The position numbers and the translations under genes were made by a program. The notes under the pieces were generated by a model, which saw only the letters and a list, made by a program, of their open reading frames with translations, made no database searches and was not told the DNA's origin. Shown piece after piece: positions 49,772 to 58,415 of a stretch of 64,000 nucleotides of DNA. Source of the stretch: Aquabacter sp965279295 (lineage in GTDB: Bacteria > Pseudomonadota > Alphaproteobacteria > Rhizobiales > Xanthobacteraceae); the NCBI GenBank assembly GCA_965279295.1, contig CBDIHQ010000017.1, one strand, 5' to 3'. How positions within the stretch are numbered: position 1 is the stretch's first letter; each line of letters opens with the position of its first letter.

Positions 49772-52363
49772 ATGTCTCGCTCGATCGTGCGCCTTGGGGC
49801 GGCTGAGCCGCCGATGTCCCGTCATTATAGACGGGCCGTTGGTCTGTTGTGCGCGCTTCTGCTCAGTCTCGGCCTCGGCTTCGCGGCCATGGCGCAGACC
49901 CCCGTGTCTGCGGTTCCGGCGGCGCCCGCCGCGCCGACCGACCCGATGCAGGCTACCCGCGCGAATGTGGAGGCGACCCGCTCCGCGCTCAACGGCCTTG
50001 AGGGCTCGCTCTCTGTGGAGGGACTGCGGGCCAATGATCTGGACGACCTCAGGGGTCGCCTGGACCCGATACGCCGTGACCTCCAGCAGCGTCACGACGA
50101 GGCGGCGACGCGCCTCAACAGCGCCAAGGCGCGCCTGCTTGAGCTGGGGCCGGAGCCTCCCGCCAACGCCCCGCCGGAGGAGGCGGCTGCGGCTGCGGTC
50201 CGAGAACAGCAGACCAACCAGATCGCCGCGATCGATGCGGCTGTAAAGCAGTATGCGGCGCTCTCGGTGCGGGCCGACAGCCTCTCCGACCAGATCGCCG
50301 GCCGGCGGCGCGGCTTGTTCGCCGATCAGCTTTTCAGCCGCTCCGCCAGCGTTCTCGATCCCGACCTGTGGGCCGCCGCCGGCTCCGCGCTTTCCATTGA
50401 ACTACGCGCGCTCAACTTCCTGGTCCGCGACTGGATCGGCTTCGCCAAGCAGAAGCATGGGCTTCTCACGATCTGGGTCATCGTCATCGGTGCCCTGTCG
50501 GTCTTCGCCGTCATCTTCACCGGCGGGCGCATGCTGCGGCGGCGGTTCCGCTGCCCCCCGCCCGAGGAGGGCGACACCTATCCAAGGTTCCGCTCGGCAC
50601 GAGAGGCGGTAAAGGGTGCCGTCTTCAACGCGCTCGTGACGCCTCTGGCGGTGCTCGGCGCCTACGGTTTTCTCACCGCTTTCGACGTGCTGCCGACACG
50701 CGTCGCCGAGGTGCTTCAGGGGGTTGTCACCGCCGCCTTCGTCCAGAGCATCGGCCATGCCGTCGCCCGCGCCGTGCTGGCGCCCAACGAGCCGTGGCGC
50801 CGCTTGCTGGTGATTTCAAATCGCGGCGCGCTGATCAGCTATCGCTATTATTCCTGGACCGTGTGGACGCTGGCGATCGCGGCGTTCCTGAATGTCACGC
50901 ATCGGGCGCTGTTCACCCCGGTGGCGCTGACGGTTGCCACCAGCGCGCTCATGGCGCTGTTCATCGGCGGCTTCTTTGCGCGCAGCCTGATCGTCCTGGC
51001 GCGGGCGGCAGAGGACGAGGATGAGAGCCGGGACGGACCGGCGCAGCAGCCCGGCGGCTTCATGCGGCTGCTGCAACCCCTGCGCCTGCTCATCTGGGTG
51101 GTGCTGGCCGGTATCCTCATCGCGCTCGCGGCCGGCTATGTGAGCCTCGCCGCCTTCATTTCCGCCCGGGTCGTCATGGCGATCACGGTGCTCGGCACGC
51201 TTTATATTCTGAATGCCCTGATCGATTCCTTCTTCGACAATCTCCAGCCTGACACCCATCAGGCGCGACTGGTGTCGAAGACGCTCGGGCTGCCGCCGAA
51301 GCGTCTCGAACTCATCGGCTTGCTGTTCGCCGCCTTGCTGAAGCTGGCGCTGCTGCTTGCGGCGGGTCTGCTGGTGGCGGGAAGCTGGGGCACATCGACC
51401 GCCGACATCATCGATTCGGTAGAGCGCGCCTCGTTCGGCGTGCGCATCGGCAACACCACGATAACGGCCTGGAACGTGCTCTATGCGGTGGTGATGCTGC
51501 TGCTGGGCGTGGGACTGGCGCGCGGCCTGCAACGCTGGATCTCCGGCACCTTCCTGCCGCGTACCGACCTGGAGCCGAGCCTTCAGACATCCATATCCAC
51601 GGTGGTGGGATATGTCGGCACCATCATCGCCATCGCGGTGGCGATGAGCGAGATCGGGCTGAACCTTGAGAATGTGGCATTGGTTGCCGGTGCGCTCTCG
51701 GTCGGTATCGGCTTCGGCCTTCAGTCCATCGTCTCCAACTTCGTCTCGGGCCTAATCCTGCTGGCGGAGCGGCCGATCCGGGTGGGCGACACCATCAATG
51801 TGAAGGGCGAGGAGGGGTATGTCCGGCGCATCAGCGTGCGGGCCACCGAGATCGAGACCTTTGAACGCTCCACGGTGATCGTCCCCAATTCCGACCTGAT
51901 CACCGGGATGGTGAAGAACTTCACCCATTCCAACACCACGGGCCGTGTCATCGTCGCCATCAACGCCACCTATGATGCCGACGTGGATCTGGTGCGCGAC
52001 ATTCTCGTGGGGAGTGCCTGCGACCATCCGCAGGTCATCCAGAGCCCGCCGCCGCGCGTCTTCCTCACCAAAATGCTGGAAACCGGCCTGGTGTTCGAAC
52101 TCAGGTGCGTGGTGGCCAACGTGGACTATGCGCTCACCGTCAAGAGCGATCTGCACTTCTCCATCCTGACCCGCTTCCGCAAGGCCGGCGTCGGCATGGC
52201 CTGCCAGCCATGGGCGTCCCTGGCTCGCGCCCCTACGGACCTCGTGCCTCCGCGCATCGATCCGCCGCCGCCACCGCCGGCTGAGCCCGCGCTCGACCTG
52301 CCGCCCGCGGGCGGGCGGGGAGCACTCCCCCGGAACGAGCCGGAAGATCCGCCGGAGGCGTGA
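49772..52363 (+). CDS. Large MscS-family mechanosensitive channel with DUF3772-type periplasmic domain
   Basis: Membrane protein of 863 residues. A signal peptide ends near FAAMAQ (about residue 44). A helical periplasmic region (residues about 50-200, predicted coiled parts) is followed by about eleven membrane segments. The MscS core near 630-700 has the pore helix ALVAGALSVGIGFGLQS and VSNFVSGLILLAERPIRVGDTI. The C-terminus is proline-rich. It probably opens on hypo-osmotic stress. The start is ATG 49772 behind GGAGGG; an upstream frame extension is not credible. The long N-terminal part separates it from small MscS and aligns it with the larger MscK/DUF3772 type. Confidence 0.9.
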   Translation: MSRSIVRLGAAEPPMSRHYRRAVGLLCALLLSLGLGFAAMAQTPVSAVPAAPAAPTDPMQATRANVEATRSALNGLEGSLSVEGLRANDLDDLRGRLDPIRRDLQQRHDEAATRLNSAKARLLELGPEPPANAPPEEAAAAAVREQQTNQIAAIDAAVKQYAALSVRADSLSDQIAGRRRGLFADQLFSRSASVLDPDLWAAAGSALSIELRALNFLVRDWIGFAKQKHGLLTIWVIVIGALSVFAVIFTGGRMLRRRFRCPPPEEGDTYPRFRSAREAVKGAVFNALVTPLAVLGAYGFLTAFDVLPTRVAEVLQGVVTAAFVQSIGHAVARAVLAPNEPWRRLLVISNRGALISYRYYSWTVWTLAIAAFLNVTHRALFTPVALTVATSALMALFIGGFFARSLIVLARAAEDEDESRDGPAQQPGGFMRLLQPLRLLIWVVLAGILIALAAGYVSLAAFISARVVMAITVLGTLYILNALIDSFFDNLQPDTHQARLVSKTLGLPPKRLELIGLLFAALLKLALLLAAGLLVAGSWGTSTADIIDSVERASFGVRIGNTTITAWNVLYAVVMLLLGVGLARGLQRWISGTFLPRTDLEPSLQTSISTVVGYVGTIIAIAVAMSEIGLNLENVALVAGALSVGIGFGLQSIVSNFVSGLILLAERPIRVGDTINVKGEEGYVRRISVRATEIETFERSTVIVPNSDLITGMVKNFTHSNTTGRVIVAINATYDADVDLVRDILVGSACDHPQVIQSPPPRVFLTKMLETGLVFELRCVVANVDYALTVKSDLHFSILTRFRKAGVGMACQPWASLARAPTDLVPPRIDPPPPPPAEPALDLPPAGGRGALPRNEPEDPPEA

Positions 52364-52469
52364 ATCGCTCCGCGCGGGAAGATGACGGGAAGGAACGCGG
52401 CGCGGCGCTAACCCTTCCTCAACCCGCAGGGCCTCTTATCGGCCTCCGATACTCCATTGCGAGGCCGCC

Positions 52470-52973
52470 ATGCGCGCTGCTCCCCTGATTGTCCTGCTCG
52501 CCCTGGTCCTTGCCGCCTGCGGCACCACCGAGGTGGAAACCAAGCCGACCTTCTATAACGACCTCGCCAAGACCGGCCAGCCGGTCGATCCGGCCGCTGC
52601 CGTGTCGATCATGAATGCCTATCGCGGCACCAAGGGCCTGTCCCAGCTCACCATCGATCCCTCCCTGTCGCGGGTCGCGCAGGAGCAGGCGAACGCCATG
52701 GCGGCGGCGGATACGCTGTCCCACGAAGTCGGCGGGCGCACCTTCGTCATGCGCATGAAGGCGTCGGGCTATGATCCGAAGATCGCGGTGGAGAATGTCG
52801 GCGCCGGCTATCACACCCTGGCCGAGGCGTTTTCCGGCTGGCGCGATTCCCCGCCTCACAACAAGAATATGCTGACCCCCGGCGTCACCCGCATGGGCAT
52901 CGCCACCGCTTTCGCGCCCAAGTCCAAATACAAGGTCTATTGGGCGCTGGTGCTGGCAGAGCCGGAGAAATAG
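52470..52973 (+). CDS. CAP-domain (SCP/PR-1-like) lipoprotein
   Basis: Lipoprotein precursor of 167 residues. The lipobox LAAC puts the lipidated Cys at residue 17. The CAP domain spans about 45-160 with the family His/Glu positions in DTLSHEVGG and VAENVG-like VENVGAGYHT, then WRDSPPHNKNML near the second His. Bacterial CAP lipoproteins lie in the envelope; their activity is mostly unknown. The 106-base gap before it (52364-52469) shows no other feature. Confidence 0.86.
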   Translation: MRAAPLIVLLALVLAACGTTEVETKPTFYNDLAKTGQPVDPAAAVSIMNAYRGTKGLSQLTIDPSLSRVAQEQANAMAAADTLSHEVGGRTFVMRMKASGYDPKIAVENVGAGYHTLAEAFSGWRDSPPHNKNMLTPGVTRMGIATAFAPKSKYKVYWALVLAEPEK

Positions 52974-53002
52974 CCGGCAAGCTTCGCACTGCACAAAAAG
53001 TT

Positions 53003-53059
53003 GGACGCACTGCGTCCGCCCGATTAGAGTGCGTCCTGCACAAGCATTGAGCAGGACGC
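53003..53059 (+). promoter_or_regulatory. Possible RNA switch over the acyl-CoA synthetase ribosome-binding site
   Basis: Four mutually complementary arms lie just before TTG 53065: GGACGC (53003-53008), GCGTCC (53012-53017), GCGTCCTGC (53031-53039) and GCAGGACGC (53051-53059). Arms 3 and 4 pair over 9 bp and hide the AGGA Shine-Dalgarno bases. Arms 1 and 3 could pair instead and free it; arms 1 and 2 form a third short stem. No known riboswitch class is recognised. Confidence 0.4.
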
Positions 53060-53064
53060 GGAAT

Positions 53065-54666
53065 TTGCTCCAGCGGACCGATTATGAGCGGGTACGCACC
53101 GGCTTTCGGTGGCAGATTCCTGCACGCTACAACATGGCCGTCCACGCTTGCGATGCCTGGGCCGCGCGCGCACCGGACCGGCCGGCTCTGTTCGTAAAGA
53201 GCGCAAACGGCTTCGCCCCGATCAGCTATCTCGATATCGCCCGCGCCTCCAACCGCCTTGCCCATGCGCTGGCGGCACGGGGCATCGGGGCGGGGGACCG
53301 GGTGGCGATCCTGGCGCCGCAGTCGCCGCAGGTGCTCGTCAGCCATCTCGCGATCTACAAGCTGAACGCCGTCGCCGTGCCGCTGTCCGCGGTGTTCGGC
53401 CGCGAGGCGATTGCCTACCGGCTTCAGGATTCCGGGGCGAAGGGGCTCATCACCGATGCGGCCAGCCTCCCCAAGATCCCCGCCCATCTGGACAGCCTGA
53501 GCCTGAAAATCTGTCTCGACGGCGCGACCTTCGGTGTCGCGGGTTTCGACGACTTGCTGGCGGGGGCGAGCGACGCGCCGCTGGCCATCGACAGCACGCC
53601 CGATGACCCGGCGCTGATGATCTATACGTCGGGCACCACCGGCCAGCCGAAGGGTGCGCTGCACGCGCATCGCGTGCTGATCGGCCACGTCACGGGGCAG
53701 GATTTCACCCACGGCTTTCCGCCCCATCCCGGCGACCGGATGTGGACGCCCTCCGATTGGGCGTGGGCCGGCGGGTTGCTCAATACGCTTCTTCCCGCGC
53801 TCGCCCACGGCGTGCCGGTGGTGGTGCAGCCGCCCGGAAAGTTCGATCCCGAGGCTGCGTTTGCCTTGATGGCGCAGGCGCAGGTGCGCAACGTCTTCAT
53901 CCCGCCCACGGCCCTGAAGATGATGCGCTCGGTGCCCCGCCCCCGCGAGCGGTTCGGATTTGAACTGCGCAGCGTCGGCTCGGCGGGGGAGGCGCTGGGC
54001 GCCGAGACCTTCGCTTGGGGCCGGGAGACGCTGGGCGTTTCGGTCAACGAATTCTACGGCCAGACCGAATGCAATTACGTCATCGGCTCCAGCGCCGCGC
54101 TCGGCGTGGCGCGGGCGGGTGCCACGGGCAAGGCGGTGCCGGGGCATGAGGTTGCCATCCTGCGGCCCGACGGAACGCAGTGCGAAGCCGGCGAGATGGG
54201 GCAGATCGCCGTGCGGGCGCCAAACCCGGTGATGTTCCTGGGCTATTGGAACCGGCCGGAGGCGACGGCGGAGAAGTTCCGGCACGGCTGGATGCTGACC
54301 GGCGACGTGGCGCAGATGGATGCTGACGGTTACATCCATTTCCAGGGACGGGACGACGACATCATCACCTCCGCCGGCTATCGCATCGGCCCCACCGAGA
54401 TCGAGGATGTGATCCTGCGCCATCCCGCCGTGGCGCTCGCCGCCGTGGTGGGCAAGCCGGACCCGGTGCGCACCGAGATCGTCAAGGCGTTCCTGGTGCT
54501 GAAGCCGGGGTTCGCTCCGGATGCCGCGCTTGAAGCGCAAGTGCAGGATCTGGTCCGCACCAATCTCGCCGCCTACGAATATCCCCGCGAATTTGCCTTC
54601 GTCGACGAGCTTCCGCTCACCTCCACCGGCAAGGTGATCCGCCGGGAGTTGCGGGCGCGGGGCTGA
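53065..54666 (+). CDS. AMP-forming acyl-CoA synthetase
   Basis: Adenylate-forming ligase of 533 residues that activates a carboxylic acid to its CoA thioester. The P-loop-like motif is IYTSGTTGQPKG (near residue 190), NEFYGQTE(C)N is motif A5, and TGDVAQMDADGYIHFQGRDDDII with the later STGKVIRREL (catalytic Lys) closes the C-terminal domain. TTG 53065 is favoured because AGGA lies at the right distance and it gives the family-like opening TDYERVRTGFRW; GTG 53029 lacks a ribosome-binding site. The preceding 60 bases have nested complementary arms (see 53003-53059). Its acid substrate is not evident. Confidence 0.88.
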   Translation: MLQRTDYERVRTGFRWQIPARYNMAVHACDAWAARAPDRPALFVKSANGFAPISYLDIARASNRLAHALAARGIGAGDRVAILAPQSPQVLVSHLAIYKLNAVAVPLSAVFGREAIAYRLQDSGAKGLITDAASLPKIPAHLDSLSLKICLDGATFGVAGFDDLLAGASDAPLAIDSTPDDPALMIYTSGTTGQPKGALHAHRVLIGHVTGQDFTHGFPPHPGDRMWTPSDWAWAGGLLNTLLPALAHGVPVVVQPPGKFDPEAAFALMAQAQVRNVFIPPTALKMMRSVPRPRERFGFELRSVGSAGEALGAETFAWGRETLGVSVNEFYGQTECNYVIGSSAALGVARAGATGKAVPGHEVAILRPDGTQCEAGEMGQIAVRAPNPVMFLGYWNRPEATAEKFRHGWMLTGDVAQMDADGYIHFQGRDDDIITSAGYRIGPTEIEDVILRHPAVALAAVVGKPDPVRTEIVKAFLVLKPGFAPDAALEAQVQDLVRTNLAAYEYPREFAFVDELPLTSTGKVIRRELRARG

Positions 54667-55245
54667 TCAGGCCCGAATCCCTCTCGGCTGCCAGGCCGGC
54701 ATGCGGATGATGAACAGGCGATAGGGGCCGAGGAACAGCGCGATCATCAGGAGCTTCACGCCATAGTCGCAAAGCGCCCAGTTCTGCCAGGGCAGGCCGG
54801 TGCCGGCGAAGGCGAGGGAGAAGAACAGGGCGGTGTCGACGGCGCTGGAGACAAAGCCCGACATCAGCGGCGGCAGCCACCAGGCATGGCGGCGCAGGCG
54901 GTTGAACACCGCGCAATCCAGAAGCTGAGCCACCAGGAATGCGGTGCCGGAGGCGAGGGCGATGCGCGGCGAGGCAAGTGCCGCCGACAGCAAAACGGCC
55001 AGCGCGAATCCCACATAGATCACGCGGCGCGTGCGGAACGGCCCGAGGCGGCGATTGGTGAGGTCGTTCACCAGGAAGGTGACGGGATAGGTGAAGGCGC
55101 CCCAGGTGAGATAATCCGCAAGGCCGAACGGCGCGAACGGATACTGCACCAGGATGTTGGCCGCGAGCACAGCGCCGCACATGCAGAAAACCGCGAGCGT
55201 GAACGCCCGCGGTTCTGAAATCTCTGCTTTTGAAGCAACCGCCAC
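54667..55245 (-). CDS. Queuosine-precursor transporter (VUT family, YhhQ-like)
   Basis: Inner-membrane protein of 192 residues with about six membrane segments. The VUT-family pattern NILVQYPFA and YLTWGAFTYPVTFLVNDLTNRRLGP near the N-terminal half, plus LLDCAVFNRLRR, identify the group that imports the 7-cyano-7-deazaguanine family of queuosine precursors. It is convergent with the acyl-CoA synthetase gene, whose stop lies at the adjoining base. No que biosynthesis genes are present here. Confidence 0.88.
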   Translation of the reverse strand: MAVASKAEISEPRAFTLAVFCMCGAVLAANILVQYPFAPFGLADYLTWGAFTYPVTFLVNDLTNRRLGPFRTRRVIYVGFALAVLLSAALASPRIALASGTAFLVAQLLDCAVFNRLRRHAWWLPPLMSGFVSSAVDTALFFSLAFAGTGLPWQNWALCDYGVKLLMIALFLGPYRLFIIRMPAWQPRGIRA

Positions 55246-55250
55246 GGCGG

Positions 55251-55550
55251 TCAGGCGGCGGGAGCCGCCTCGGCCTGAGCCTTCACCAACTGGCGCTTCA
55301 GCTCCAGGGCGCGGGGGGACAGTTCCTCGTCGCGTGCCTTCTTCAGGAAGCTATCGAGGCCGCCGCGATGGTCAACGCTCTTGAGAGCGTTGGCACTGAT
55401 GCGCAGACGTATCGAACGCTCCAGCGTCTCGCTCTGAAGCGTGACGTTGCACAGGTTCGGGAGGAACCGGCGCTTGGTCTTGTGGTTCGAGTGGCTCACG
55501 CGGTGGCCGCTCTGAACCCCCTTGCCGGTCAAGTCACACCGCCGGGACAT
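55251..55550 (-). CDS. rpmB: Large-subunit ribosomal protein L28
   Basis: Ribosomal protein of 99 residues with the L28 pattern MSRRCDLTGKGVQSGHRVSHSNHKT and RRFLPNLCNVTL; this is the longer alphaproteobacterial form. The start is ATG 55550; a frame extension to 55580 is not needed. A strong promoter lies about 95 bases upstream (55647-55675). The gene is followed by the queuosine-precursor transporter gene on the same strand, which may share the transcript. Confidence 0.97.
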   Translation of the reverse strand: MSRRCDLTGKGVQSGHRVSHSNHKTKRRFLPNLCNVTLQSETLERSIRLRISANALKSVDHRGGLDSFLKKARDEELSPRALELKRQLVKAQAEAAPAA

Positions 55551-55646
55551 GGCAGAAGTCCTTTTTAATTTTGTTCTCACGGGCGACGCCGTACGGAGCC
55601 GAGTTCACGGCCCTTCGTCAACCACCCGCATGATCGGGAAGGCGCT

Positions 55647-55675
55647 CCTATAAGCGGGAGGCGGGGGAACGTCAA
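55647..55675 (-). promoter_or_regulatory. Sigma70-type promoter of rpmB
   Basis: On the minus strand TTGACG (-35, 55675-55670) and TATAGG (-10, 55652-55647) are separated by exactly 17 bases. The predicted transcript would have a leader of about 90 bases before rpmB ATG 55550. Confidence 0.7.
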
Positions 55676-55712
55676 GACACGACGCCCTGCGCGGGCGCCG
55701 CCATCCCGCCTC

Positions 55713-56630
55713 TCACGGCGGCGAGCGGTCAGGCAGGAACAGGCCCCGTGCCTCCTGCGCCTCGCGGGCAATGAAGTCGGCGGCGACGCGCACCCGCGCC
55801 AAGGCTCGGGTGTCGGCATGGGTGATCAGCCAGAAGGTGCGGGTCAGCACCACCTCGTCCGGCAGGATGCAGGCGAGGTCGGGGTCGGCATGGGCCATGA
55901 AGCAGGGCAGCACGGCGATGCCGCCGCCAGCGCGCACCGCCATGAATTGCCCCACCAGGCTTGAGCTTTTCAGCCGTGGCCGCAGGTCCTTCGCCACTTG
56001 CGGCGTGTAGTCCAACTCGGGGGCGTACAGCAGTTCGTCCACATAGGAGATGAAGGTGTGGCGCAGCAGCGCCGCCCGGTTGTCGATCGGCCCGTGCGTC
56101 TTGAGATAGTCCCGCGATGCGTAGAGCCGCAGCCGGTAGTCGGTGAGCTTGCGGGCGTGCAGTCGCCCCTGCTTGGGTCGGCTGAGGGAAATCGCGATGT
56201 CGGCTTCGCGCTTGGTCATGTTGAAGATGCGCGGCATGGCGAGGAACTGGATTTCCAGCCCGGAATGCTGCGCCGCCAGTTGCCCCATGCGCGGGGCCAG
56301 GAAATAGGTGCCGAAGCCGTCCGGCGCGCCGATGCGCACCGTGCCCGAGACGCCGAAATCGGCCCCGCCGATCTCCTGCTGGGCGGTGGAGGCCAGGGTC
56401 TCCATGGCCTCCGCCGAGGCCAGCAGCCGGTCGCCGTGCGGGGTGAGCACATATCCGCCCGGCTGCCGGTCGAACAGCTTCGCCCCCAGCATGGCCTCCA
56501 GCGTGGCGATGCGCCGGCCCACCGTGGAATGCTCCACCCCGAGATGCCGGGCCGCCAGGGTCAGCTTTCCCGCCCGTGCCACCGCAAGGAAGAAGCGCAG
56601 GTCCGACCAGTCGAAATCAGCGGTGCTCAT
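55713..56630 (-). CDS. LysR-family transcriptional regulator
   Basis: Regulator of 305 residues with the LysR helix-turn-helix at residues 1-65 (DLRFFLAVARAGKLTLAARHLGVEHSTVGRRIATLE) and a C-terminal effector domain. It is divergent from mmsA across a 107-base gap holding a dyad (56661-56677), so it probably controls the valine-degradation cassette and its own gene. The inducer could be a valine intermediate such as 3-hydroxyisobutyrate, an inference from context. Confidence 0.92.
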   Translation of the reverse strand: MSTADFDWSDLRFFLAVARAGKLTLAARHLGVEHSTVGRRIATLEAMLGAKLFDRQPGGYVLTPHGDRLLASAEAMETLASTAQQEIGGADFGVSGTVRIGAPDGFGTYFLAPRMGQLAAQHSGLEIQFLAMPRIFNMTKREADIAISLSRPKQGRLHARKLTDYRLRLYASRDYLKTHGPIDNRAALLRHTFISYVDELLYAPELDYTPQVAKDLRPRLKSSSLVGQFMAVRAGGGIAVLPCFMAHADPDLACILPDEVVLTRTFWLITHADTRALARVRVAADFIAREAQEARGLFLPDRSPP

Positions 56631-56660
56631 GTGAAAGTACGCACAGTCATGGTGCGAAGA

Positions 56661-56677
56661 TTGCGGTGGATGTGCAA
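56661..56677. promoter_or_regulatory. Candidate LysR-type operator between lysR and mmsA
   Basis: TTGC-N9-GCAA (56661-56664 and 56674-56677) is a perfect short dyad in the divergent gap, in the size range of LysR-family sites. It is only four bases per arm, so chance cannot be excluded. Confidence 0.35.
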
Positions 56678-56737
56678 AAAATCATAGGCCATTGTGCCCG
56701 CCAACAGGCAGTCAAAAAAAATCGGAGGAAACGCATC

Positions 56738-58234
56738 ATGCGCGAGGTCGGCCATTTCATCGGCGGCAAGCACGTTCCCGGCACGTCCGGCCGCACCAGC
56801 GACATCTGGCAACCCATGACGGGCGAAGTGGTGGGCCGCCTCGCGCTGGCCTCGGCCGCCGAGATGCGCGCTGCGGTGGAAAACGCCAAGGCCGCCCAGA
56901 TCGGCTGGGCCGCCACCAACCCGCAGCGCCGCGCGCGGGTGCTCATGAAATTCCTCGAACTGGTGCAGCGCGACTATGACGCCCTGGCCGATCTCCTTGC
57001 CCGCGAGCACGGCAAGACCGTGCCGGACGCCAAAGGCGACATCCAGCGTGGGCTGGAGGTGATCGAGTTCGCCTGCGGCATTCCCCATCTGCTGAAGGGC
57101 GAGTTCAGCGACAGCGCCGGCCCCGGCATCGATGTCTATTCCATGCGCCAGCCACTGGGCGTGGTGGCCGGCATCACCCCGTTCAACTTCCCCGCCATGA
57201 TCCCCATGTGGAAGTTCGGCCCCGCCATCGCCTGTGGCAACGCCTTCATCCTCAAGCCATCCGAGCGCGATCCCGGCGTGCCCATGGCGCTTGCGGAACT
57301 GATGATGGAGGCGGGCCTACCCGCCGGCGTGCTCAATGTGGTGAACGGCGACAAGGTGGCGGTGGACGCCATTCTCGATGATCCGGATATCCAGGCGGTG
57401 GGCTTCGTCGGCTCGTCCGCCATCGCCCAGTACATTTATGCCCGTGCCGCTGCGACGGGTAAGCGCTGCCAGGGCTTCGGCGGCGCCAAGAACCATATGA
57501 TCATCATGCCCGACGCGGACATGGACCAGGCGGTGGACGCTTTGATCGGTGCCGGCTACGGCTCTGCCGGCGAGCGCTGCATGGCGATCTCCGTGGCGGT
57601 GCCGGTGGGCGAGGCGGCGGCCGAGGCGCTGCTGGCCAAGCTGGTGCCCCGCGTCGAGGGCCTGAAGATCGGCCCCTCCACCGACGCCAGCGCCGATTTC
57701 GGCCCGCTCGTCACCCGCGAGGCGTTGGAGCGCGTCACCAATTACGTCGACATCGGCGTCAAGGAAGGCGCCAAGCTGCTGGTGGACGGGCGCGGCTTCA
57801 AGCTTCAGGGCTATGAGAACGGCTTCTATATGGGCGGTTGCCTGTTCGATAATGTCACGGCGGACATGCGCATCTACAAGGAAGAGATCTTCGGCCCGGT
57901 CCTCTGCGTGGTGCGCGCCCCCGATTATAAGGAGGCCCTGCGCCTTCCCACCGAGCACGAATATGGCAACGGCGTCGCCATCTTCACCCGCGACGGCGAT
58001 GCCGCCCGCGATTTCGCCTCCAAGGTGAATGTCGGCATGGTGGGCATCAATGTGCCGATCCCGGTGCCGATCGCCTACCACACCTTCGGCGGCTGGAAGC
58101 GGTCGGGTTTCGGCGATCTCAACCAGCACGGGCCGGACGGCGTGCGCTTCTACACCAAGACCAAGACCGTCACCTCGCGCTGGCCCTCCGGCGTGAAGGA
58201 CGGCGCCGAGTTCGTCATTCCCACGATGGGATAA
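56738..58234 (+). CDS. mmsA: Methylmalonate-semialdehyde dehydrogenase (CoA-acylating)
   Basis: Enzyme of 498 residues that converts methylmalonate semialdehyde to propionyl-CoA (and malonate semialdehyde to acetyl-CoA), the last step of valine breakdown. The opening GHFIGGKHVPGTSGRTSDIW, ITPFNFPAMIPMW, the catalytic Cys in GSAGERCMAISV and GGAKNHMIIMPDAD are diagnostic for MMSDH. The start is ATG 56738 with GGAGG at 56724-56728. It is followed by an acyl-CoA dehydrogenase and mmsB, the expected cassette. Confidence 0.95.
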   Translation: MREVGHFIGGKHVPGTSGRTSDIWQPMTGEVVGRLALASAAEMRAAVENAKAAQIGWAATNPQRRARVLMKFLELVQRDYDALADLLAREHGKTVPDAKGDIQRGLEVIEFACGIPHLLKGEFSDSAGPGIDVYSMRQPLGVVAGITPFNFPAMIPMWKFGPAIACGNAFILKPSERDPGVPMALAELMMEAGLPAGVLNVVNGDKVAVDAILDDPDIQAVGFVGSSAIAQYIYARAAATGKRCQGFGGAKNHMIIMPDADMDQAVDALIGAGYGSAGERCMAISVAVPVGEAAAEALLAKLVPRVEGLKIGPSTDASADFGPLVTREALERVTNYVDIGVKEGAKLLVDGRGFKLQGYENGFYMGGCLFDNVTADMRIYKEEIFGPVLCVVRAPDYKEALRLPTEHEYGNGVAIFTRDGDAARDFASKVNVGMVGINVPIPVPIAYHTFGGWKRSGFGDLNQHGPDGVRFYTKTKTVTSRWPSGVKDGAEFVIPTMG

Positions 58235-58415
58235 GCATCTTGAGGTGTGATCCGGCGCAGCCTGCCTTGCGTACTAGGGTTGTCGCCGCGTTCCCCCACA
58301 CGGCGACGTGCGCCGCGGCGGGGTGTTGCCCTGACCTTCGTTCCCTCCGCGGCGCCCCCTCTCGTGCGCCGTGCCGTGGAACATGCCGCAACCTTAAGCG
58401 CATGGCACCCCAGAT

